Source: Streptomyces sp. GS7
GTDB lineage: Bacteria > Actinomycetota > Actinomycetes > Streptomycetales > Streptomycetaceae
Direction: 5' to 3'
Assembly: GCF_009834125.1 (NCBI RefSeq)
Contig: NZ_CP047146.1
Span: 1,667,501 to 1,731,500 of the forward strand
Length of the DNA stretch: 64,000 bases
Position numbers and translations under genes: made by a program. The number at the start of each line of letters is the position of its first letter. Positions within the stretch are counted from its first letter, which is position 1. Shown here in pieces: positions 50,286-59,297 of the stretch. The notes below the pieces were generated by a model, which saw nothing but the letters and a program-made list of their open reading frames with translations, did not search any database and was not told the DNA's origin.

Positions 50286-52847
50286 ATGACCGACCAGCCC
50301 CGTACCCACCGCAGCCACACCCGGCTCCACGACTACTCCGCCGTGGTGGAGCGGGCGCTCGACGCTCTCGACCTGGACACCAAGGCCCGGCTGCTGTCCG
50401 GCCAGGACATGTGGACCCTGCCCGCCGTGCCCGCGATCGGGCTGCGGTCGCTGGTGATGTCGGATGGCCCGATCGGCGTGCGGGGCGGGCAGTGGAGCGC
50501 CGAGGACCCGTCGATCGCCCTGCCCAGCCCCACGGCCCTGGCCGCCACCTGGGACCCCGAACTCGCCCGCCGGGCCGGCCAACTGCTCGCACAGGAGGCC
50601 CGCCGCAAGGGCGTCCATGTCCTCCTGGCGCCGACCGTCAACCTGCACCGCTCGCCGCTCGGCGGGCGGCACTTCGAGTGCTACTCGGAAGACCCGCTGC
50701 TGACCGGCGTGATCGGCGCCGGATATGTGCGGGGCGTGCAGGAGGGCGGGGTCGGTACGACGGTCAAGCACTTCGTCGGCAACGACGCCGAGACCGACCG
50801 CTTCACGGTCGACAACCGCATCGCCCCGCGCCCGCTGCGCGAGCTGTATCTCGCCCCCTTCGAGCACATCGTCAAGACCGCCCGCCCCTGGGGCATCATG
50901 ACCGCCTACAACCAGGTCAACGGTGCGACGATGACCGAACACCGCCCGCTCGTCGCCGAAGTGCTGCGCGGCGAATGGGGCTTCGACGGCTGCAACGTCT
51001 CCGACTGGGTGGCGGCCCGGCACACCGTGCGCGCGCTGCGCGGCGGCCTGGACGTGGCGATGCCGGGGCCCCGCACGGTCTTCGGCCCCCCGCTCGCGGC
51101 GGCCGTCCGCGCGGGCGAGGTCGCGGAGGCGGAGGTCGACGACGCGGTCCGCCGGGTGCTGCTGCTCGCCGCCCGCACCGGCTGCCTGGACGGGGCACCG
51201 CCCGCCGTGCCGCCGGCCGACGTGCCGCAGGGCATCGACGGCCGGGCCGTGGCCCGCGACCTCGCCCGCCGCGCGGTCGTCCTGCTGCGCAACGAGCCCG
51301 TCGGCGACGGGCAGTTGGCCGGCGAGCCGGCGGGCGGCGCGGCGCAGGGCGCCGACCCGGCAGGCCGTACCCGCCGTGCTCTTCCCCTCGACGCCTCCGT
51401 CATGCGCCGCATCGCCGTCGTCGGGGCGGCTGCCCGCGACGCCCGGGTGCTCGGCGGCGGCTCCGCCACCGTCTTCCCCGAGCAGATCGTCTCCCCGCTC
51501 GCCGGACTGCGGGCCGCGCTCCCCGACGGCGTGGAGGTCACCTTCGCGACCGGCGCCGACCCGCGCACCCGGGTCCCGTACGCCCGTGACGGATTCACCC
51601 TGCGTGCCCGCTACCTGGCCGCCGACGGGCAACTGCTGGCCGAGAACGCGCAGTTCGACGGTCAGGTCCAGGTGATGGGCAGCCTCCCCGACGGCGTCAC
51701 CCGGCAGAGCCTGCACGCCGTCGAACTCACCGGCAGCTACACCCCGCAGCGCACCGGCGGCCACACCCTGGCCGTCTCGGGCACCGGCCGCCTCCGGCTG
51801 ACCGTCGACGGCGCGGTGCTCTTCGACGACCAGTGCGCCCCGGCCGGCGGCGATCCGTTCGAGGCGTTCATGCACCCCGTGGAGCACCGGGTCACCGCGG
51901 AGCTGACGGCCGGCCGGACCGTGCCGCTCACCCTGCGGTTCGTGCCCCGCGCCCTCGGCCTGGGCGAGGGCCTGGACGTCCTGAACTTCGCACTCGGGCA
52001 CCGTGAGCCGCAGCTCGACGCCGACGCCGAGATCGAGGAGGCGGTCCGCGCGGCGGCCGGTGCCGATGCCGCGATCGTCGTCGTCGCGACGACGGAGGAG
52101 GTGGAATCGGAGGGCTTCGACCGCACGGACCTGACGCTGCCGGGCCGCCAGGACGAGCTGGTCACCCGGGTCGCCGCCGCCAACCCCCGCACCGTCGTGG
52201 TCGTCAACGCCGGCTCGCCGGTGGAGCTGCCGTGGCGGGAACAGGTCCCCGCGGTGCTGCTGAGCTGGTTCCCCGGCCAGGAAGCGGGCGCCGCGCTGGC
52301 GGACGTCCTGCTCGGCTCGCACGAACCCGGCGGCCGGCTCCCCACCACCTGGCCTGCCCGCTTCGCCGACGCCCCGGTGACCACCGTAACCCCTGCCGAC
52401 GGCCGACTTTCGTACGAGGAGGGGCTGTTCATCGGCTACCGGGCCTGGCAGCGGTCCGCCGTCGCGCCCGCGTACGCCTTCGGCCACGGGCTCGGCTACA
52501 CCGACTGGGAGTACGAGTCCCTGGACACCACCCCCGACTCGGTCCGGGTCCGGCTGCGCAACACCGGCCGGCGTCCCGGCCGCGAGGTCGTCCAGATCTA
52601 CCTCGCCCCCGCCCCCGCCCCCGACGCCGGCGCGCCCGAGCGCCCGGACCGCTGGCTGGCCGGCTTCGCCGCCGTCGAGGCGGGCCCCGGCGAGAGCGCC
52701 GAGACCGAAATCCCCCTGCCGGCACGGGCCTTCGAGGTCTGGTCGGAACCGGACGGCCATTGGCGCCGGGTCCCGGGCGTCTACACCGTCGAGGCGGCGC
52801 ACAGCATCGACGACATCCGGCTGACGGCGCAGGTCACTTCTGGCTGA
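50286..52847 (+). CDS. GH3 family beta-glucosidase with PA14 insert
   Basis: About 853 residues. ATG at 50286 has AAGGGAG eight bases upstream. The GH3 N-domain has VLLAPTVNLHRSPLGGRHFE and TTVKHFVGNDAE; nucleophile Asp240 is in GCNVSDWVAA. Residues about 420-535 are a PA14-type carbohydrate-binding insert (GSYTPQRTGGHTLAVSGTGR). A fibronectin III-like end (RVRLRNTGRRPGREVVQIYL) follows. No signal peptide is visible, so it is likely intracellular and cleaves imported beta-glucosides. The 3' end overlaps the convergent DUF4097 gene by 14 bp. Confidence 0.92.
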   Translation: MTDQPRTHRSHTRLHDYSAVVERALDALDLDTKARLLSGQDMWTLPAVPAIGLRSLVMSDGPIGVRGGQWSAEDPSIALPSPTALAATWDPELARRAGQLLAQEARRKGVHVLLAPTVNLHRSPLGGRHFECYSEDPLLTGVIGAGYVRGVQEGGVGTTVKHFVGNDAETDRFTVDNRIAPRPLRELYLAPFEHIVKTARPWGIMTAYNQVNGATMTEHRPLVAEVLRGEWGFDGCNVSDWVAARHTVRALRGGLDVAMPGPRTVFGPPLAAAVRAGEVAEAEVDDAVRRVLLLAARTGCLDGAPPAVPPADVPQGIDGRAVARDLARRAVVLLRNEPVGDGQLAGEPAGGAAQGADPAGRTRRALPLDASVMRRIAVVGAAARDARVLGGGSATVFPEQIVSPLAGLRAALPDGVEVTFATGADPRTRVPYARDGFTLRARYLAADGQLLAENAQFDGQVQVMGSLPDGVTRQSLHAVELTGSYTPQRTGGHTLAVSGTGRLRLTVDGAVLFDDQCAPAGGDPFEAFMHPVEHRVTAELTAGRTVPLTLRFVPRALGLGEGLDVLNFALGHREPQLDADAEIEEAVRAAAGADAAIVVVATTEEVESEGFDRTDLTLPGRQDELVTRVAAANPRTVVVVNAGSPVELPWREQVPAVLLSWFPGQEAGAALADVLLGSHEPGGRLPTTWPARFADAPVTTVTPADGRLSYEEGLFIGYRAWQRSAVAPAYAFGHGLGYTDWEYESLDTTPDSVRVRLRNTGRRPGREVVQIYLAPAPAPDAGAPERPDRWLAGFAAVEAGPGESAETEIPLPARAFEVWSEPDGHWRRVPGVYTVEAAHSIDDIRLTAQVTSG

Positions 52848-53535
52848 GCACCGACACGTCACCGCCGCTCGTCCGCGCCGATATTTTGTGCTCCGAGCCG
52901 GGATCCGTCGGGACGGAGACCCTGCGGGTCCCGCCGCTCGTCACCGCCTGGACCGCGTACGAGCCCTTCGGCAGCCGGATGGTGACATTGCCTCCGCTGG
53001 TCCGCCCCGACACCTCGTCGGGCACCGCGGCCAGCGCGAGATCCACATCCCCGCCGCTGGTCTTCACCTTCGCCGTACGGGCCGTGGAGTCGGCGACGGT
53101 GATGTCGCCGCCGCTGGTCTCCGCGCTGATGCCGCCCGAGGCGCCGTGGACGGTGATGTCGCCGCCGTTGGTGTGCAGATCGACCGAGGCGCTGCGCGGC
53201 AGCAGCACGCGGTAGCTCACCTCGCAGCGGCGGCCGGTCTCCGGGCAGTCCCCGGCCGTCAGCGTCAGCGTGCCGTCCTTGACCGTGTGGGTGGGGGTGG
53301 GCTTCTGCCCGTCGTACTTGTACTTCTCCGTCACTTTGACCGATCCCCCGGCGTCGATCGGCACGATCTCGATGTCCCCGCCGTGGGTCGTCGCCGACAG
53401 TGCGCCGACCTTGCCGTCGACGCCGTACGTCCGCTCCGCGGTCTTCGGCGGACCGATCGTCAGCGAGCAGCCGGTCATCAGGACGGTCAGTGCCGCGCTC
53501 GGCAGCACGAGATGAGAGGCGCGGAGACGGGCCAT
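52834..53535 (-). CDS. DUF4097 family lipoprotein
   Basis: About 233 residues from ATG at 53535, with GGGGGGAAAA upstream. Lipoprotein signal: RLRASHLVLPSAALTVLMTG then the lipobox Cys. The mature part is a right-handed beta-helix-like DUF4097/adhesin-like domain with repeated Ser-Gly-Gly turns (NGGDITV, SGGISAE, SGGDITV, SGGDVDL, SGGNVTI, SGGDVSV). Function is unknown; related proteins lie in the cell envelope. It is a single leftward gene. Confidence 0.85.
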   Translation of the reverse strand: MARLRASHLVLPSAALTVLMTGCSLTIGPPKTAERTYGVDGKVGALSATTHGGDIEIVPIDAGGSVKVTEKYKYDGQKPTPTHTVKDGTLTLTAGDCPETGRRCEVSYRVLLPRSASVDLHTNGGDITVHGASGGISAETSGGDITVADSTARTAKVKTSGGDVDLALAAVPDEVSGRTSGGNVTIRLPKGSYAVQAVTSGGTRRVSVPTDPGSEHKISARTSGGDVSVLSQK

Positions 53536-53693
53536 GGCGTTTTCCCCCCGGGACAGGTGACGAACAGGTCGGAACAGATCGGAGCGGCGCGGACCATGCC
53601 GGAACCGCTCACCCCTCATCGTTCCGTCCCCGCGCCCCGCGTTCGTCGCCGCACGGTATGACCTTCCCCGTCCCCGCAGGGTATGACCTGCGC

Positions 53694-53749
53694 CGCGGTG
53701 CCCTTAGGGGTATCCCTGACGTCTCAGGGATACCCCTAAGGGCACCGCG
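53694..53749 (-). terminator. Perfect 26-bp hairpin terminator
   Basis: Left arm 53694-53719 pairs without mismatch with right arm 53724-53749 around a 4-base loop. It begins four bases after the stop of the leftward SGNH gene. The long stem without T-tract would terminate strongly in this GC-rich genome; at 26 bp it is unusually long. Upstream copies of ggtatgacc(t) occur at 53656 and 53680. Confidence 0.8.
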
Positions 53750-53753
53750 TCCC

Positions 53754-54677
53754 TCACGCGTTCTCCCGGCGGGTGATCGTCCGGAACGCCAGCTCCGCCA
53801 GCTGCTGCTGGCCGCGGGCGCCCGGGTGGAACCAGTCCCAGGTGCTCAACTGCCGCTCGGTGAAGCGGTAGTCGAAGACCGACCGGTCGAACCGGCACAG
53901 CGCGTCCCGGGCGCAGACCTCCGACAGCGCCTCGTTGTACGCCATGACCCGCTCCCGGACCCCGTTCCGCCGGTCTTGCGCCGGCTTCGTCAGATCGTCC
54001 GGGTCGCGCAGCATCGACCCGCAGATGCCCAGCTTCCACACCTGCTTGCCGAGCGGGTTCTTGCGCCCCTCGGACCACAGCCGCAGCAGATCGGGCACCG
54101 CGGCGACATACACCTGGGTGTGCGGCAGCGCCCGCCGCAACGTCTTCATGGACCGCTCGAAGCCGGCGCGGAAGGCAGCCTGGGAGGTCATCGCCCGTAC
54201 GTCGCTGCGGCAGGCGTCATTGGCGCCGATCAGGAGCGTGACCAGCTCGGGCCGGCGCGCGGCGGCCTCGGTGATCTGCTCCGGCAGATCGCTCATCAGG
54301 GCGCCGGTCCGGGCGTAGTTCCAGCTGTGCGCGGCGGGGTTCGCCTTCACCAGCCGCCGGGCGAGGCTGTCGACCCTGGGGTCGGTGCCGGTGGCCCAGG
54401 AGACCTCGGGGCAGTCGGAGAGCACCGTGCAGGCGTCGAAGCCGACGGTGATGGAGTCGCCGAGGGCGGCGATCGAGTGGGGGTCCGTGCGCCATGCGGG
54501 TGCCCGTTTCGCGGCGGGGTGCTTGGTCTTCGCCCCGCCGTGCGCGGTGCCGGAACCGCCGTCGCCGCCACAGCCGGTGAGCGCGGCCAGCAGCACGGTG
54601 GCGGTGGCCGCGGCCAGCCCCGCGCGGGCCGCGAGGCGGTGACGCCGAGGGCGAACGGGCCGATTGATCGTCGTCAT
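53754..54677 (-). CDS. SGNH/GDSL-type lipase/esterase lipoprotein
   Basis: About 307 residues from ATG at 54677, with GGAGGGGACAGGGG upstream. Signal peptide with lipobox (GLAAATATVLLAALTGC). SGNH blocks: block I IAALGDSITVGFD (nucleophile Ser), block III IGANDAC and block V DWFHPGARG with the catalytic His. It is a secreted, membrane-anchored esterase; substrates in this family include lipids, acetylated glycans and peptidoglycan. It is monocistronic between the strong hairpin and a 325-bp promoter region. Confidence 0.88.
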   Translation of the reverse strand: MTTINRPVRPRRHRLAARAGLAAATATVLLAALTGCGGDGGSGTAHGGAKTKHPAAKRAPAWRTDPHSIAALGDSITVGFDACTVLSDCPEVSWATGTDPRVDSLARRLVKANPAAHSWNYARTGALMSDLPEQITEAAARRPELVTLLIGANDACRSDVRAMTSQAAFRAGFERSMKTLRRALPHTQVYVAAVPDLLRLWSEGRKNPLGKQVWKLGICGSMLRDPDDLTKPAQDRRNGVRERVMAYNEALSEVCARDALCRFDRSVFDYRFTERQLSTWDWFHPGARGQQQLAELAFRTITRRENA

Positions 54678-55002
54678 CCCCTGTCCCCTCCGGCGTGCGA
54701 GTGATATCTCTTCCGGTACCGACGGTACGTCACTTGCCGTCCGGTGCCGCGCGGTAGCTTTGCCCTGTAACTGCCGGTCTGTGACCCAAAGTGGCAAGTG
54801 CAGTCGGTGCAGGCAAATGACATCACGTCATTTCCTGTCCCTTTTGCGGCAAATTCCGCCTCATGGTGTTTACTGTAGGTCACCTGGCATGCTGGTGCCG
54901 AAGTGATCACTGGGGCAGAATGTCGGCAACTGTCCCGGCCGTAACCGGAACGGGCACGAGGCCGCTGGGGAAGGCGAACCTCGAACCGCACGGGAGGTCC
55001 CG
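54678..55002. promoter_or_regulatory. Divergent promoter region with AAATGAC inverted repeat
   Basis: 325 bp between the divergent SGNH and DUF3145 genes. It contains the inverted repeat AAATGAC-ATCAC-GTCATTT at 54815-54833 in DNA that is AT-richer than its surroundings (54810-54880). A tttact -10-like element lies near 54867. GGGAGG before the DUF3145 start closes the region. No gene is found. Confidence 0.5.
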
Positions 55003-55497
55003 GTGACGACACGTGGAGTTCTGTACGTCCACTCCGCTCCGCGCGCGCTGTGCCCGCACGTCGAATGGGCAGTGGCGGGCGTCCTCGGGGTGCGCGTCAA
55101 CCTCGACTGGATCCGCCAGCCGGCGGCGCCCGGCACCTGGAGAGCGGAGTTCTCCTGGCAGGGCGAGGCCGGCACCGCCTCCAAGCTCGCCTCCGCACTG
55201 CGCGGCTGGCACCTGCTCCGCTTCGAGGTGACCGCCGAGCCCTGCTCCACCGCCGAGGGCGAGCGCTACAGCTCCACCCCCGACCTGGGCATCTTCCACG
55301 CGGTCACCGGCATCCACGGCGACATCCTCATCCCCGAGGACCGGCTGCGCGCCGCCGCCGACCGCTCCGCCCGAGGTGAGACCGAGCTGGCCGACGAGGT
55401 CGCCAAGCTGCTCGGCAAGCCCTGGGACGACGAACTGGAGCCCTTCCGGTACGCCGGGGAGGGCGCGCCTGTCCGCTGGCTCCATCAGGTCGTGTGA
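55003..55497 (+). CDS. DUF3145 family protein
   Basis: 164 residues from GTG at 55003, with GGGAGG five bases upstream. The opening TTRGVLYVHSAPRALCPHVE, the middle FSWQGEAGTASKLASALRGW and FEVTAEPCSTAEGERYSSTP match the DUF3145 family, a conserved actinobacterial protein of about this length. Function is unknown. It has no membrane segment. The gene is monocistronic or leads into the dehydrogenase gene 56 bp downstream. Confidence 0.88.
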   Translation: MTTRGVLYVHSAPRALCPHVEWAVAGVLGVRVNLDWIRQPAAPGTWRAEFSWQGEAGTASKLASALRGWHLLRFEVTAEPCSTAEGERYSSTPDLGIFHAVTGIHGDILIPEDRLRAAADRSARGETELADEVAKLLGKPWDDELEPFRYAGEGAPVRWLHQVV

Positions 55498-55553
55498 CGG
55501 CGACATCCGGCCGCGGTTGCCTTCGAGCGCCCTCCACGGCCTAGCGTGCCGCC

Positions 55554-56444
55554 ATGGCCGACAACAACAATTCCCACGCACCGTCAGTCGCCGTGCTCGG
55601 CACCGGGATCATGGGCGCCGCGATGGCCCGCAACCTCGCCCGTGCCGGGCTGGACGTCCGCGCCTGGAACCGCACCCGCGCCAAGGCCGAGCCACTGGCC
55701 GCCGACGGGGCCCGTATCACCGACACCCCGGCGGAGGCGGTGGACGGCGCCGATGTCGTCCTCACCATGCTGCTCGACGGTCCCGCCGTCCTGGACGCCC
55801 TGCGGCAGGCCGCCCCGCGGCTCGCCCCCGGCACCCTCTGGCTCCAGATGAGCACAGTGGGCCCCGAAGCGCTCGTCCCCCTCGCCCGGTTCGCCGCCGA
55901 ACACGACCTGCGGTTCGTCGACGCCCCCGTGGTGGGCACCAAGGCACCCGCGGAAAAGGGCGAGTTGACCATCCTGGCCGCCGGTCCGCAGGAGCTGCGG
56001 GAGCGCGCGGGGCGGGTCTTCGACATCGTCGGCAGCCGCACCCAATGGGTCGGCGAGGACGGTACCGGCGGCGCCGCCAGCCGCCTCAAGCTCGTCGTCA
56101 ACACCTGGGTGCTCACCGTCATCAGCGGCACGGGGGAGGCCCTGGCGCTCGCCGAGGGGCTCGGTGTCGACCCCCGGGACTTCCTGGCCACGGTCGCGGG
56201 CGGGGCGCTCGACATGCCGTATCTGCGGATGAAGGCGGAGATGATCCTGTCCGGGGACTTCCCGGCGAGCTTCACGGTGTCCGCGGCGCGCAAGGACGTC
56301 CGGCTCATCACGGAGGCCGCCGGGGCGGCCGGCGTACGGGTGGACCTGGTGGCCGGCGCCGCGGAGCGCTTCCGCCGTGCCGAGGAGCAGGGGCACGGCG
56401 ACGAGGACGGCTCGGCGGCGTACTACGCCAGCTTCGACGGCTGA
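55554..56444 (+). CDS. NAD(P)-dependent beta-hydroxyacid dehydrogenase
   Basis: About 296 residues. Rossmann loop SVAVLGTGIMGAAMARNLAR, substrate loop VDAPVVGTKAPAEKGELTIL and the catalytic Lys in RLKLVVNTW define the 3-hydroxyisobutyrate dehydrogenase-like family. The usual substrate loop GGVxGA is replaced by VVGTKAPAE, so the substrate may differ (for example succinic semialdehyde or imine reduction). It is followed by a strong terminator shared with fabF. Confidence 0.88.
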   Translation: MADNNNSHAPSVAVLGTGIMGAAMARNLARAGLDVRAWNRTRAKAEPLAADGARITDTPAEAVDGADVVLTMLLDGPAVLDALRQAAPRLAPGTLWLQMSTVGPEALVPLARFAAEHDLRFVDAPVVGTKAPAEKGELTILAAGPQELRERAGRVFDIVGSRTQWVGEDGTGGAASRLKLVVNTWVLTVISGTGEALALAEGLGVDPRDFLATVAGGALDMPYLRMKAEMILSGDFPASFTVSAARKDVRLITEAAGAAGVRVDLVAGAAERFRRAEEQGHGDEDGSAAYYASFDG

Positions 56445-56466
56445 CCAGAGCCCGCCCGCAAACGCG

Positions 56467-56499
56467 CGGGCCCGCCCGGTCGGTGACCGGGCGGGCCCG
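56467..56499. terminator. Bidirectional hairpin terminator after fabF
   Basis: CGGGCCCGCCCGGTC pairs perfectly with GACCGGGCGGGCCCG around a 3-base loop, between the convergent dehydrogenase and fabF genes. Short T pair follows on the plus side. Confidence 0.85.
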
Positions 56500-56514
56500 T
56501 TGCGGACGACGGGG

Positions 56515-57801
56515 TCAGACCGTACGGAACGCCAGCACCACGTTGTGGCCGCCGAAGCCGAACGAGTCGTTCAGCGCCGCGACCCGGCCCTCGGCCGGCA
56601 GCGCGCGGGGCTCGCCGCGGACGATGTCCGCGTCCGCCTCCGGGTCGAGGTTCTCGATGTTGATCGTCGGCGGCGCCGTCCGGTGGTACAGCGCCAGGAT
56701 CGAGGCGACCGTCTCGATGCCGCCCGCGCCACCCAGGAGGTGACCGGTCATCGACTTGGTCGCGGAGACCGCCATGTGGTCGACGTCGTCGCCGAAGACC
56801 TTGCGCAGCGCCTTCAGTTCGGCCAGGTCGCCCTGCGGGGTCGAGGTGGCGTGCGCGTTGACGTGCACGATCTCGGCCGGGTCGAGGTCGCTGCTGTCGA
56901 GCAGGTTCTGCAGCGCGTGCGCGATGCCGTTGCCGGACGGCTCGGGCTGCACGATGTCGTGGCTGTCGGCGGAGATGCCCTGGCCGACGGCCTCGGCGTA
57001 GACCCGGGCACCGCGCTTGGCGGCGTGCTCGGCCGACTCCAGGACGATCACGCCGGCGCCCTCGCCGAGGACGAAGCCGTTGCGCTCGGTGTCGAACGGG
57101 CGGGAGGCGCCCTGCGGGTCCTCGTTGTTCTTCGACATCGCCATCATGTTGCCGAACGCGGCGATCGGCAGCGGGTGGATGGCCGCCTCCGTACCGCCCG
57201 CGACGACGATGTCGGCACGGCCCGTACGGATCATCTCGATGGCGTAGCCGATGGCCTCGGAGCCGGACGCGCAGGCGCTGACCGGGGTGTGCACACCGGC
57301 GCGGGCGTTGACGTCCAGGCCGACGTTGGCGGACGGCCCGTTCGGCATCAGCATCGGGACGGTGTGCGGGGAGACGCGGCGGACGCCCTTCTCCTTGAGC
57401 ACGTCGTACTGGCCGAGCAGGGTGGTCACGCCGCCGATGCCGGAGGCGATGACGGTGCCCAGCCGGTCCGGGTTGACCGAGCCGGCCGCGCCGGCGCCGG
57501 AGTCCGGCTCGCCGGCCTTGGCGGTGAAACCGGCGTCCGCCCAGGCTTCACGGGCCGCGATCAGCGCGAACTGTGCCGAGCGGTCCAACTTGCGGGCCTG
57601 GGCCCGGGGCAGGACGTCGGCCGGATCGACGGCGGCCTGCGCGGCGATCCGGACGGGCAGTTCGGCTGCCCACTCCTGGTCGAGGCTGCCCACACCGGAC
57701 GTGCCGGCGAGCAGGGCCTCCCAGGTTGAAGCGCTGTCGCCACCCAGCGGTGTGGTTGCGCCGATACCGGTGACGACCACGGTGCGATTGGTCGCGTTCA
57801 C
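56515..57801 (-). CDS. fabF: Beta-ketoacyl-ACP synthase II
   Basis: About 428 residues from GTG at 57801, following the usual NATNRTVVVTGIGATTPLGG start. The Cys-His-His triad is seen in VSACASGSEAIGYA, NAHATSTPQGD and MTGHLLGGAGG. It elongates acyl-ACP with malonyl-ACP in type II fatty acid synthesis. It is the last gene of the fabD-fabH-acpP-fabF operon, 76 bp after acpP. GGAG lies about 11 bases before the start. Confidence 0.97.
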   Translation of the reverse strand: MNATNRTVVVTGIGATTPLGGDSASTWEALLAGTSGVGSLDQEWAAELPVRIAAQAAVDPADVLPRAQARKLDRSAQFALIAAREAWADAGFTAKAGEPDSGAGAAGSVNPDRLGTVIASGIGGVTTLLGQYDVLKEKGVRRVSPHTVPMLMPNGPSANVGLDVNARAGVHTPVSACASGSEAIGYAIEMIRTGRADIVVAGGTEAAIHPLPIAAFGNMMAMSKNNEDPQGASRPFDTERNGFVLGEGAGVIVLESAEHAAKRGARVYAEAVGQGISADSHDIVQPEPSGNGIAHALQNLLDSSDLDPAEIVHVNAHATSTPQGDLAELKALRKVFGDDVDHMAVSATKSMTGHLLGGAGGIETVASILALYHRTAPPTINIENLDPEADADIVRGEPRALPAEGRVAALNDSFGFGGHNVVLAFRTV

Positions 57802-57877
57802 GGGAATTCTTACTCCACGGGTAGAGGGGTCTGAATCGACGGCGCCACCGCGGGGTGGCGACATGCGCTGCGCCAGA

Positions 57878-58126
57878 TCAGGACTGGTGCTTGAGGATGT
57901 AGTCGGTCGCGTCGCCGACGGTCTTGAGGTTCTTGACGTCGTCGTCCGGGATCTTCACGTCGAAGCGCTCCTCGGCGGCGACGACGACCTCGACCATGGA
58001 CAGCGAGTCAACGTCCAGGTCGTCGGTGAAGGACTTGTCCACCTGGACGTCCTCGGTGGGGATGCCGGCGATCTCGTTCACGATCTCGGCGAGACCCTTG
58101 ACGATCTCTTCCTGAGTGGCGGCCAT
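57878..58126 (-). CDS. acpP: Acyl carrier protein
   Basis: 82 residues, the standard length. Ser41 in DLDVDSLSMVEVVVAAEERF carries the phosphopantetheine arm. The sequence is acidic and helical. It carries the growing chain for the fatty acid synthase. The gene sits 111 bp downstream of fabH and 76 bp upstream of fabF on the minus strand, matching the order known from S. coelicolor. Confidence 0.97.
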   Translation of the reverse strand: MAATQEEIVKGLAEIVNEIAGIPTEDVQVDKSFTDDLDVDSLSMVEVVVAAEERFDVKIPDDDVKNLKTVGDATDYILKHQS

Positions 58127-58237
58127 GATGGCGCTCCTTCGGTCATTTTAGGGGGAAACTGCTTTTTACGGTGAAGCGGTGAAGCTCTGGACAGCAACCG
58201 ACACTTACTGCTTGGTGCCGTGCTGCGCAGATCTTGC

Positions 58238-59284
58238 CTAGGGGAGAGTAACGACCGTCGCGGCGTACACGAGACCCGCCCCGAAGCCGATGACCAGCGC
58301 GGTGTCCCCGCTCTTGGCCTGACCGGTCGCCAGGAGCCGCTCCATGGCGAGCGGAATCGAGGCGGCCGAGGTGTTGCCGGTGGTCTCCACGTCGCGGGCG
58401 ACCGTCACGCTCTCCGGCAGCTTCAGAGTCTTCACCATCGAGTCGATGATCCGCATGTTGGCCTGGTGCGGAATGAAGACGTCCAGGTCGTCCGGGCTGA
58501 CCCCGGCCGCGTCCAGCGCCTGCTGGGCGACCTTCGCCATCTCGAACACCGCCCAGCGGAAGACCGCCTGGCCTTCCTGGGTGATGGCGGGGTAGCGGAT
58601 CGCCTCGGGGGCGGTGCGCTCCCCCGGGCCGTCACCGCCGGGCACCGGCGTGGTGCGGTACGCGTCCCAGGCGATGGTCTGCTTGATGGTCTCGGCCTTG
58701 TCGCCCTCCGAGCCCCACACGGTCGGGCCGATCGCGGGCTCGGTGGCGGGGCCGACGATCACCGCGCCGGCGCCGTCGCCGAACAGGAAGGCCGTCGCGC
58801 GGTCCTCCAGGTCCGTCAGGTCCGAGAGCCGCTCGACGCCGATGACCAGGACGTGCCCGGCGGAGCCCTCGGTGACCATGCCCTTGGCCAGCGTCAGCCC
58901 GTAGCCGAAGCCCGCGCAGCCGGCGGAGATGTCGAACGCGGCCGGCTTGCCCGCGCCGATCAGGTGCGCGATCTCGGTCGCGATGGCCGGGGTCTGCTTG
59001 AAGTGGGAGACCGTGGAGACGACCACCGCGTCGATCTGCTCGGGCGTGATGCCGGCGTCGGCGATGGCCTTGCCGGCCGCCTCGACCGACATCGTCGCGA
59101 CGGTCTCGTCGGGGCCCGCCCAGTGGCGCGTGGCGATGCCCGAGCGCGAGCGGATCCACTCGTCGGACGAGTCGATGTGCTTGAGGATCTCCTCGTTGGG
59201 CACGACACGGGTCGGGCGGTAGCCGCCGACACCCATGATGCGCGCGTACGGGGCGCCCTTGGAGGGCTTGATCTTCGAGGTCAT
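58238..59284 (-). CDS. fabH: Beta-ketoacyl-ACP synthase III
   Basis: About 348 residues from ATG at 59284. Cys-His-Asn triad: FDISAGCAGFGYGL, IPHQANMRIIDSMV and ETTGNTSAASIPLAM. It starts chains from acyl-CoA primers; streptomycete FabH accepts branched primers. The start lies 13 bases after the fabD stop. Confidence 0.97.
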   Translation of the reverse strand: MTSKIKPSKGAPYARIMGVGGYRPTRVVPNEEILKHIDSSDEWIRSRSGIATRHWAGPDETVATMSVEAAGKAIADAGITPEQIDAVVVSTVSHFKQTPAIATEIAHLIGAGKPAAFDISAGCAGFGYGLTLAKGMVTEGSAGHVLVIGVERLSDLTDLEDRATAFLFGDGAGAVIVGPATEPAIGPTVWGSEGDKAETIKQTIAWDAYRTTPVPGGDGPGERTAPEAIRYPAITQEGQAVFRWAVFEMAKVAQQALDAAGVSPDDLDVFIPHQANMRIIDSMVKTLKLPESVTVARDVETTGNTSAASIPLAMERLLATGQAKSGDTALVIGFGAGLVYAATVVTLP

Positions 59285-59297
59285 GCGCTTCGGACTC

